DNA of 64,000 nt from Nonomuraea turcica (GTDB taxonomy: Bacteria > Actinomycetota > Actinomycetes > Streptosporangiales > Streptosporangiaceae), in assembly GCF_030718205.1 (NCBI RefSeq), contig NZ_JAUZQF010000030.1, forward strand, positions 62,001 to 126,000. The letters are read 5' to 3'. The notes below the pieces were generated by a model. It saw only the letters and a program-made list of their open reading frames with translations. It was not told where the DNA came from and ran no database searches. The position numbers and the translations under genes were made by a program. Shown one piece after another: positions 57,334 through 64,000 of the stretch; positions within the stretch are counted from its first letter, which is position 1; the number at the start of each line of letters is the position of its first letter.

Positions 57334-57901
57334 AGCTGTGGGCCGGCGCCGTCACCTGCTCAGTGGAACGCTTGACCAGGCGCTTGACCGTCCTTGCGGT
57401 GCGGGTGGTGGCGGGGACTTTGAGCCTCGCCTCCACCTCGGCGGTGGGACTGCCGACCCGGGTTGCGATCTTTTTGATGACGCTCAACGCCACGCCATCG
57501 CCGATCTCGATGATGTCGACATCGCCTCGGTCATTCGTCCAGGGCAGCGGGGCGCCGAACTCCTGAACGCTGTCGAAGAAGGTGAAGGTCTCGCGATAGA
57601 TGTGTTCGTTGTCGGTGCCGGCGAAAGGGTCGCACTCAAGGATCGTCGCGAGCTGGTCGACAGGACGCACGAACGCGGCGTCGTCGTAGCCGCTGACCGT
57701 CAGCAGTCGCGGCGCCGCCCGGTTCACCACCTCGCGGGGCGAGGTGTCGCTGGACTCGATCAGGACCGTCCCGTTCGTCTGGAACGACCGTGCCGACGAC
57801 GCCCCCGCGGCGCGCAGCGCGTCTTCGAGCATCGCCCGGGTGGGGCTGTTCGGGTGGCCCAGGTTCATGTTCCGGTAGAAGACGACGAACGCGGTCGGCA
57901 T
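57317..57901 (-). CDS. DUF1697 domain-containing protein
   Basis: 194 residues: TAFVVFYRNMNLGHPNSPTR, ARSFQTNGTVLIESSDTSP, DPFAGTDNEHIYRETFTFF, LSVIKKIATRVGSPTAEVE. The family begins with a conserved 'RGINVG' type strand; this member reads RNMNLG. Function unknown. The long frame upstream to 58123 overlaps the epoxide hydrolase, so the ATG at 57901 is used. Its 3' end overlaps the integrase start. Confidence 0.75.
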   Translation of the reverse strand: MPTAFVVFYRNMNLGHPNSPTRAMLEDALRAAGASSARSFQTNGTVLIESSDTSPREVVNRAAPRLLTVSGYDDAAFVRPVDQLATILECDPFAGTDNEHIYRETFTFFDSVQEFGAPLPWTNDRGDVDIIEIGDGVALSVIKKIATRVGSPTAEVEARLKVPATTRTARTVKRLVKRSTEQVTAPAHSYGERR

Positions 57902-57962
57902 GCGCTGTGTTCCAATCTTGTGAAGACCACCGATGTCGCGGCAGGCGCGCCTGCGGGTGACG

Positions 57963-59030
57963 TCATCGGCGGAGGGTGAAGAACGTGCGGAGGTCGTCGG
58001 CGAGGAGTTGGGGTTCCTCTTGCGCGGCATGGTGCCCGCCTTTGTCGTAGGTGTTCCAGTGCACGATGGCGCTGTGGTCGCGTTCGGCGAGCGGGCGGAT
58101 GGAGGGAAAGAAGTCGTCGGCAAAGCAGGCCAGGCCCAGCGGGATCGATGACGGCTCGGCAGGCGGCCTGTTGCCGTGATAACCGATCAGGGCTGAGCTG
58201 CCGGCGGTGTCGGTCAGCCAGTAGATGGCGGCGTTGGTGAGGATGTAGTCGTCGCTCACCGCGTCGCCGAACAGCTGCAGGTTCCAGGCCAGCTGGCCGG
58301 CCGGGGAGTCGGCGAGCGCGTGCGCCAGGGTCTGCGGCTGGGTGGACTGGAGGGCGAGGTAGGCGCTCCGGCCGGTCATGAAGCGTTCCAGGGCGGCCAG
58401 CTTCGCCCGGTCGTCCGGTCCCAGCAGGGCGCGCTCCGCCGGATCGGCGGAGGGCAGGGAGAAGATCTGGGTGACGTGCACCCCGACGACGCGGTGCGGA
58501 TCCAGGCGTCCGAGCTCGATGGAGATCAGAGAGCCGACGTCGTTGCCGTGCGCGCCGTAGCGCTCATAGCCGAGCCGGCGCATCAGCTCCGCCCACGCCG
58601 CGGCGACGCGGCGGCGGTTCCAGCCCGGCTCACGCGGTACGCCGGAGAATCCGAAGCCGGGCACTGAGGGGATGACGAGGTGGAAGGCGTCGCTCAGCCG
58701 GTCGATCAGCGGAAGGAACTCCACGACCGACATGGGCCAGCCGTGGGTGAGGATGAGCGGCAGGGCGTCCGGCCGGGGTGAGCGGATGTGCAGGAAGTGC
58801 ACGTCAAGCCCGTCGATCTCGGTCAGGAACTGCGGATGGGCGTTGATCCGCCGCTCCCAGGCGCGCCAGTCGTAGCCGTCGCGCCAGTACTCGACCAGGT
58901 GCCGGACGCGGTCGGCGGGCACACCGAGGCCGCGGCCGGGCAGCGGGCGGGTGAAGCGGGTCGCGGCCAGCCGGGCGACCAGGTCGTCCAGGGTCTCTTG
59001 CGGAATCTTCACCCGATACGGCCGCATCAT
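57963..59030 (-). CDS. Epoxide hydrolase (EHN-domain alpha/beta hydrolase)
   Basis: 355 residues. N-terminal EHN domain (VKIPQETLDDLVARLAATRF), oxyanion HGWP (96-99), nucleophile Asp164 in AHGNDVGS, and a catalytic His in KGGHHAAQEEP near residue 333. It hydrolyses epoxides to diols, in the cytoplasm. ATGA overlap with the preceding alpha/beta hydrolase (59027-59725), so the two form an operon facing the WYL regulator. Confidence 0.88.
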   Translation of the reverse strand: MMRPYRVKIPQETLDDLVARLAATRFTRPLPGRGLGVPADRVRHLVEYWRDGYDWRAWERRINAHPQFLTEIDGLDVHFLHIRSPRPDALPLILTHGWPMSVVEFLPLIDRLSDAFHLVIPSVPGFGFSGVPREPGWNRRRVAAAWAELMRRLGYERYGAHGNDVGSLISIELGRLDPHRVVGVHVTQIFSLPSADPAERALLGPDDRAKLAALERFMTGRSAYLALQSTQPQTLAHALADSPAGQLAWNLQLFGDAVSDDYILTNAAIYWLTDTAGSSALIGYHGNRPPAEPSSIPLGLACFADDFFPSIRPLAERDHSAIVHWNTYDKGGHHAAQEEPQLLADDLRTFFTLRR

Positions 59031-59725
59031 GACCGGGCCACCTCGTCCAGCACCCGGGCCAGCAGCTCCGGTTCGGTGATCATCGGCCAGTGCCCGGCGT
59101 CCAGCGTGACCACCTCCAGGCCCGGCATGCGCGGCGGGCCGCCCGGGTCGCCCGCGCAGGCGATGTAGGTACGGGGCAGCCCCTGCGCCGCGCGCAGGTC
59201 GGCCGGCGCCGGGTCCTGGTAGGTGCCGATGGGCTGGCCGGCGCCGCGTGCCCGCAGCCAGGCCCGGTCCTCGGGGGTGAGCCCGTGCTCGCCGAAGTTG
59301 GCGTCGATGACCTCGTCGCTCATCACCGGGATCCGCCCGTCCCGGACAGTCTGCATGATCGCTTCGACGACGGGCGCGGGAGTGCTGTCGAACAGGCTCT
59401 TGCCCGGCTCGGGCAGGAGCGCGGCCAGGTAGACCAGCCGGGCGATCCGCCCGGAAATCGTGGTGGCGGCGATCGTGGCCGGGGCTCCGCCGTAAGAGTG
59501 CGCCACGAGCACCACCTCGCGCAGCCCGGCGTACTCGATCGCGGCCGTGATGTCCCGGGCATGCGTGGTGAGCGTCGTGTCCGACGAGCCCAGATGCGTG
59601 CGGTCGCCGAACCCGGTGAGCGTCAGCGGATACACCTGGTGGCCGTACGCGGTCAGCAGCGGCGTGACGCGCTCCCAGGCCCATGCGCCGAGGAACGAAC
59701 CGCCGACAAGAACGATGGTCGACAC
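59027..59725 (-). CDS. Alpha/beta hydrolase (esterase-like)
   Basis: 232 residues: oxyanion strand IVLVGGSFLGAWAWERV, nucleophile Ser in VVLVAHSYGGAP, catalytic His in LDAGHWPMITEPE. It belongs to the small pyrethroid-hydrolase/hydroxynitrile-lyase-like group. First gene of the operon with the epoxide hydrolase. Divergent from the WYL-domain regulator with 86 bp between, so likely under its control. Confidence 0.88.
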   Translation of the reverse strand: MSTIVLVGGSFLGAWAWERVTPLLTAYGHQVYPLTLTGFGDRTHLGSSDTTLTTHARDITAAIEYAGLREVVLVAHSYGGAPATIAATTISGRIARLVYLAALLPEPGKSLFDSTPAPVVEAIMQTVRDGRIPVMSDEVIDANFGEHGLTPEDRAWLRARGAGQPIGTYQDPAPADLRAAQGLPRTYIACAGDPGGPPRMPGLEVVTLDAGHWPMITEPELLARVLDEVARS

Positions 59726-59811
59726 CGGGTCGACTCCTTTCGATCGATCTCTTACCGGCGCAAGGCTAGGGAGGATTGTGGACGCTTTCTGCCCTGATTA
59801 GGATCGTGGCC

Positions 59812-60759
59812 GTGTCCCGTCCCGCGACCCGCGTTCTGGCACTGCTGGAGATTCTGCAAGAGCGCGGCCTGGTGCCCGCCGACGAACTGGCCCGGCGCCT
59901 GGACGTCGACGCCCGCGCCGTCCGCCGCTACATCACCGCCCTGCGCGACATGGACATCCCCGTCGAGTCCGTCCGCGGACGCTACGGCGGATACCGGCTG
60001 GCCCGCGGCGTACGCCTGCCGCCCCTGATGCTCGCCGATGACGAAGCGGTAGCCGTGGCGGTCGCGCTGGCCACCGGCAAGCAGCACGAACAGGTGGGAG
60101 AGCCCGGCCCGACCGACCGGGCGCTGGTCAAACTCAACCGCGTCCTGCCCGCGCCGCTGCGCCGGCGTGTAACCGCGTTGATCGCCGCCACCTCGGCGAC
60201 GGCAGGCCCGCTGACCCCCGAACCGCACCTGGCGCTGACGCTGGCCGCGGCCGTCCACGCGCGGCACACCGTCCGGATCGAGCACACCCGCGGCGCACGC
60301 GAGGTGGACCCGTACGGGCTCGTCGTGCACTCACGCCGCTGGTACCTGGTCGGACACGACCATCTCCGCGCCGCCATCCGCATGTACCGCCTGGACAGGA
60401 TCAGCGACGCCGCCGAACTGCCCGGCACATTCACCCCGCCCGACGGTTTCGACCCCGTCACCCACGTGCTGCACACGTTGACGCTCGGCGCCTGGACCCA
60501 CCGCACCGAGGTATGGCTCGACACCGACCTGGCGACAGCCCGCGACCACCTGTCGGCCACCTTCGGCGACCTGAACGCCTGCCCCGGCGGCGGCGTGCTC
60601 CTGGTCAGCGGAGCAGAAGACCTGCCCGCCATGGCGCGCATCCTCACCGGCCTGCCCTGGCCCTTCACCGTCCGCGATCCGCCCGCGCTGGTCACGGCGC
60701 TCGCCGAGCACGTCACCGCGCTCACCCTGGCCGTCTCCCGCTCCCATCCCGCACCGTAG
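59812..60759 (+). CDS. HTH/WYL-domain transcriptional regulator
   Basis: 315 residues. N-terminal HTH_11 (RVLALLEILQERGLVPADEL, ARRLDVDARAVRRYITALRD), the PVESVRGRYGGYRL linker, a WYL domain (RRWYLVGHDHLRAAIRMYRLDR) and a C-terminal WCX extension. WYL regulators sense nucleic acids or small ligands and often control a divergent operon, here the hydrolase pair. GTG 59812 is chosen; the frame is open from 59776. Confidence 0.88.
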   Translation: MSRPATRVLALLEILQERGLVPADELARRLDVDARAVRRYITALRDMDIPVESVRGRYGGYRLARGVRLPPLMLADDEAVAVAVALATGKQHEQVGEPGPTDRALVKLNRVLPAPLRRRVTALIAATSATAGPLTPEPHLALTLAAAVHARHTVRIEHTRGAREVDPYGLVVHSRRWYLVGHDHLRAAIRMYRLDRISDAAELPGTFTPPDGFDPVTHVLHTLTLGAWTHRTEVWLDTDLATARDHLSATFGDLNACPGGGVLLVSGAEDLPAMARILTGLPWPFTVRDPPALVTALAEHVTALTLAVSRSHPAP

Positions 60760-60826
60760 CCGTCGGCGCCTCTCATCCCCGCTGCGCCGCGGCGTCATCG
60801 TCGCCGGCGCTCTCGCCCACGAAATA

Positions 60827-60864
60827 GGGGTCCCAGTAGCAATGAAGAAATTTTCCACAAAGTA
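60827..60864 (+). repeat. Candidate left inverted repeat of a Tn3-type element
   Basis: A 38-bp stretch beginning GGGGTCCCAGTAGC and ending in TTTTCCACAAAGTA lies about 110 bp before the transposase remnant. A GGGG start, 38-bp length and this placement are those of Tn3-family ends. The matching right end was not found in the window. Confidence 0.5.
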
Positions 60865-60971
60865 GCGTCTGACCTGCGGTAACGGAGGAGTTTGGCCTCC
60901 TGTGGCGGGTTGATGATCACTGCCGCTACGTTCGTTCAGGTTTGTCCGGTACGGCACGTGGAGTGGTGCTG

Positions 60972-63080
60972 TTGTCAGAGAAGATGTTCTCCGAGGAGCA
61001 GTTGGAGCAGCTGCGCTCGTTCCCGGAGATCAGCACAGATGAGTTGATCCGGTAATTCATGCCGACGTCGGCTGACGTGGCGTTCGTTGATCTGGGCAAG
61101 GGTAGGGGCCCGGTCGACCAGCTGGGCATGCTGGTCCAGCTCTGTACGCTGCCGTGACTCGGGTTCGTGCCTGACGATGTGGCCTCGGCGCCGCCGGCGG
61201 CGGCGGCCCGGGTCGCGGAGCGGCTGGGCGTGGCGTCGGCGGCGCTGCGGCTGTACGGCAAGCGCGATCAGACCCGCTCGGACCATCTGGGCCTGATCGC
61301 CAAGTATCTGGAGTGGCAGACCGCCCCAGCGGGCAGCCAGGCGATGAAGGAGCTGGAGCAGTTCCTGCTGGACCGGGCGATGGAGCACGACCCGCCCACG
61401 CTGCTGTTCAACCTGGCGCGCGAGTACCTGATGGCGGCCAAGGTGATCCGGCCCGGCGCGCTCATCTTGGCCAAGATGGTCGGCACGGCCCGCAAGGGCG
61501 CCGCCGATCTGACCTCGCAGCTGGTGGGGCACCTGCTGACGGCGGAGCTCCGCGCCAATCTGGAGCGGATGCTGACCTGGCTGCGCGCGATCGACGCCCA
61601 CCAGATGGATGTGTCGGTGCTGCCGAACGAGCGCCGCCGGTTCCTGGCCCAGGTCGCACGCCGCTCGACCAACCAGGGCCTGGAGCGGCGCAAGGGAGCG
61701 CAAGTTCCCGATCCTGCTGGCGTTCGTCGCCCAGGCCGCGGTCGACCAGCTCGACGAGGTGGTGGCCCTGTTCGACCAGGCGGTGTCGGCTCGTGAGTCG
61801 CGGGCGAAGTCCAAGACGGACGAGGCGCTGTCGAACCGGGCGGGATGCTGCGCGAGCGGATCGGCATGCAGCGGCTGCGGGAGATCACCTCTGATGCGTG
61901 GAAGCCGCTGCCCCGGGACCATGGCCGCGCCCGACGACACCGGCATGGTCCGGCTGGATGAGGACGAGCACCTGGTGGTGCCGCCGCTGTCGGCCGAGGA
62001 CGTGCCCGCCGAGGCCAAGGCGCTGAAGACGAGCTGGCCGCGATGCTGCCGTTCGCGCCGATCGCCTCGATGCTGATCGAACTGGACGCCCGCACGCACT
62101 TTCTGGACTGCTTCACCCACGCCGGCGGCAGCAAGCTGACCAAGACGGCCGAGACCAAGCGCAACATCCTGGCCGTGCTCATCGCGATGTCCACCAACCT
62201 GGGCGCCTCGCCCGCATGTCGGAGGCCTGCGGGGTGTCCTACGACGTGCTGGCCTGGACGATGGAGTGGTATGTGCGGGAGGAGACGCTGCGCGAGGCCA
62301 ACACGGTGATCGTCGACCACCACTACGGCCTGGAGCTGGCCAAGGTGTTCGGCGGCGGCACCATGAGCTCATCGGATGGCCAGCGCTTCCCCGTCCGTGG
62401 CAAGGCCCTGACCGGCCGGACGATGGTCATTCACGGCGGTCAGGTGCTGTCCACGTACACCCATGTCTCCGATCAGTGGTCGACGTGCGGCACGAAGATC
62501 ATCGTGCCGACGGCGTGGGAGGCGCACTTAGTCCTGGACGACTTCCTGGGCAACGCGACCGACCTTCCGATCGCCGAGCACGCGACCGACAGTCACGACG
62601 GGCCGCTGCTGGGCGCGCGCTGGAATGAGGACCTCATCGCCGCCTGCTGGCCGGACCTGCTGCGGATGGCCGGGGCGCTGAAGTGCGGGCAGGCCACCGC
62701 CTCGCTGATCGTCGGCAAGTGGTCGGCCGCCTCCCGGCAGAACACCCTGGCCGCCGCTCTGAAGGAATGGGGCATGCTGCGCAGGACCATCACCCGGCCG
62801 CACCTGGAGCAGCAGACCGAGCAGGCGTGGTGCCTGACCCTGCTGACCAACTCGGTGGTCGCGTGGAAGACCGAATATTATTCTAGGGCGGTGCTGGAGC
62901 TGCGCTCCCAGGGCCGGGAGGTGAGCGACGAGATCGCACATCTCGCCTGGCCACAGCGACAACATCACCTTCTTCGGCGTCATCAACGTGGACGTCGAGG
63001 CGGAACTGGCCAAGCTCGACACCAGCGGATGGCGACCGCTTCGGCCCGTCCAACTGCGCCAGCTGGGGCTGACCCCGTGA
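60972..63080 (+). pseudogene. Tn3-family transposase, multiply broken
   Basis: From TTG 60972 the protein reads SEKMFSEEQLEQLRSFPEI (DUF4158 N-terminal domain), meets TAA near 61052 and TGA near 61157, then runs on (GFVPDDVASAPPAAAARVAE, VSVLPNERRRFLAQVARRS). It changes frame near 61695, 61840, 62030, 62215 and 62945, and ends with NITFFGVINVDVEAELAKL and TGA at 63080. The DDE region is recognisable (TMSSSDGQRFPVRGKAL, AEHATDSHD). At least two stops and five frameshifts make it long dead. Confidence 0.8.
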
Positions 63081-63157
63081 CCTGAGTCCCTCGAAGAGGG
63101 CAAAAGCCCTGCACCTGCCCGGACGGAGCGCGAGGCCGGCGGGCCAACGGCGCGGGG

Positions 63158-63790
63158 TTATCGGTTTGTCGGCTGGCCCGCGGTCAAGGGCGCGGTGGAC
63201 TTGCGGTGATGGGAGGCGCGGGCTTTGGCGCGGTTCCCGCAGATGTCCATGGAGCACCAGGTCCGGCGCCGATTGCGGGAGTGGTCATAGTAGGCCCATC
63301 GACAGCTCGGCTCCCGACAGGCCTTCAGCCGCGTCCACGTGCCTTCCGCCACTGCCTCGGCCACGACGGCGAGCAGCCTGGCCAGCGCCGCATCCACCGG
63401 CCCCCGGGCGCGGGCAACCAACCGGGGCGGGGAAACGGTCACGTCGAGCATCAGCGGGAAGTCGCGGGTGAGGTCGGCGAGCTCGGCGCGAGCGGCGGGG
63501 TTGAGGCCGTCCGGACGCGGGCTGGAGACCGGCTCGGTGTTGTTCTCGGCGATCAGCGCGCGTAGTCCCTCGCGGATCCGTTCGGCACGGTCGCGCTGCT
63601 CGGCGTTCACCACCGTGTCGGCCGGCATGAGACCGCGGGCGTGCAACCACGTCGCCAGCTGTTGCGGGGTTGCGATCTCGTCGCAGTCCCGGCGGCGGGT
63701 GTTGATGAACTCCTCGATCACGCGCAGCGGCATCGGCGCCGTCCCGGTTGCGAGGTTGTCCGGCACGGGCTCGGCAGCACGCTCATCCAT
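63158..63790 (-). CDS. ABATE/CGNR zinc-finger transcriptional regulator
   Basis: 210 residues. The N-terminal ABATE-like domain (LRVIEEFINTRRRDCDEIATP, LATWLHARGL) is followed by the CGNR zinc finger with the paired motifs CREPSCRWAYYDHSRNRRR and WCSMDICGNRAKARASHH. These are stress-type regulators. ATG 63790 is favoured over GTG 63793. It is divergent from the VOC gene at 63879 and probably controls it. Confidence 0.88.
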   Translation of the reverse strand: MDERAAEPVPDNLATGTAPMPLRVIEEFINTRRRDCDEIATPQQLATWLHARGLMPADTVVNAEQRDRAERIREGLRALIAENNTEPVSSPRPDGLNPAARAELADLTRDFPLMLDVTVSPPRLVARARGPVDAALARLLAVVAEAVAEGTWTRLKACREPSCRWAYYDHSRNRRRTWCSMDICGNRAKARASHHRKSTAPLTAGQPTNR

Positions 63791-63826
63791 CACGCCTCAC
63801 AGCCTACCCGGCTATCGGCGATGGTA

Positions 63827-63855
63827 GGTTACATAACCGACGTAACCAATACGTC
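63827..63855. promoter_or_regulatory. Operator candidates between CGNR regulator and VOC gene
   Basis: GGTTA-CA-TAACC (63827-63838) is directly followed by GACGTA-ACCAA-TACGTC (63839-63855). Both are perfect inverted repeats and lie in the 88-bp divergent gap. They are likely binding sites for the CGNR protein or for autoregulation. Confidence 0.5.
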
Positions 63856-63878
63856 AGTTAGATCAGAAGGGACCGCTG

Positions 63879-64000
63879 GTGAGTATCAGCATCGGCAACA
63901 TCTGCATCGACACGAACGACCTGGCCGGCAGCACCGCCTTCTGGCAGGCGGTCACCGAGTACCAGGTCGCTTCCTCGGAGGAAGTCGCCACCTACCTGGA
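63879..64000 (+). CDS. VOC-family (glyoxalase-like) protein, 5' part
   Basis: GTG 63879, with AGAAGGGA upstream, opens SISIGNICIDTNDLAGSTAF and WQAVTEYQVASSEEVATYL, the first beta-alpha-beta unit of a glyoxalase-like VOC protein (DLAGSTAFW is typical). The gene runs off the window end. Divergent from the CGNR regulator. Confidence 0.75.
   Translation, partial: MSISIGNICIDTNDLAGSTAFWQAVTEYQVASSEEVATYL

Overview
The window is GC-rich DNA (roughly 70% by eye). It has frequent GTG starts, ATGA/GTGA stop-start overlaps and strongly GC-biased third codon positions. Gene families include deazaflavin-dependent reductase, MmyB-type XRE, GbsR with an IS30-type HTH, DUF2255, DUF6204, WYL and a SigE-type sigma factor. 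These point to a filamentous actinomycete, perhaps the Streptosporangiales or a relative, though the genus is not certain. There is no rRNA, tRNA, CRISPR array or core housekeeping operon. The content is entirely accessory: catabolism, redox enzymes, one-gene regulators and exporters, plus an unusually large number of gene fragments.

Layout. (1) 1-8160: a tightly overlapping operon of SDR, a two-subunit ATP-dependent phosphotransferase (His swivel subunit plus ATP-grasp subunit), aldehyde dehydrogenase, HAD phosphatase and XRE-cupin regulator, followed by a secreted alpha/beta hydrolase and a terminator. (2) 8176-10524: a CocE/NonD hydrolase broken by an out-of-frame deletion and a truncated, frameshifted AraC regulator. 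(3) 10629-18789: a second catabolic block led by a close paralogue of the XRE-cupin regulator. It holds a 2,4'-dihydroxyacetophenone-dioxygenase-like cupin, Zn-alcohol dehydrogenase, SDR, divergent MarR, MBL hydrolase and flavin hydroxylase, then fused remnants of the homogentisate pathway and an EthD-like protein. (4) 18912-25831: MmyB regulator, alcohol dehydrogenase with an 8-bp duplication frameshift, DUF2255, two aldo/keto reductases, fragments, and an Lrp regulator. (5) 26066-30911: MFS permease and aminotransferase pair, truncated PhzF, then a mosaic of esterase, GH43, GH2 and SDR pieces. (6) 30940-39061: LacI regulator divergent from a sugar or cyclitol operon (Gfo/Idh/MocA, isomerase, ABC lipoprotein/permease/ATPase, isomerase, deleted Cgl0159-like aldolase). 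(7) 39291-43351: decayed TauE, sigma factor, helicase and isochorismatase, an intact LysR/amidotransferase pair, and IS debris. (8) 43417-49913: DUF6204-TetR, DinB, and a P450/ABC-exporter operon divergent from a GbsR regulator. (9) 50240-55392: a second MmyB module with ester cyclase, SDR, deazaflavin-type reductase and AKR, containing a 93-bp duplicated upstream region. (10) 55474-64000: integrase pieces and one intact integrase, DUF1697, epoxide hydrolase with alpha/beta hydrolase, WYL regulator, a decayed Tn3-type transposase, CGNR regulator and the start of a VOC protein.

How the genes work together. The most coherent and unusual unit is the first operon. Its phosphotransferase pair lacks the PEP-binding barrel and resembles the split phenylphosphate synthase and hydroxyphenylethanone kinase type. 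This suggests that a hydroxylated (probably aromatic) substrate is phosphorylated, its side chain is oxidised by SDR/ALDH, and the phosphate is removed by the HAD enzyme. The related regulator and the dioxygenase-type cupin in block 3 suggest two linked aromatic catabolic units. The LacI operon probably imports and oxidises a cyclitol or sugar.

About two dozen genes are broken. Many breaks are illegitimate fusions of unrelated gene pieces rather than simple point mutations. This is typical of a plastic chromosome-arm region.
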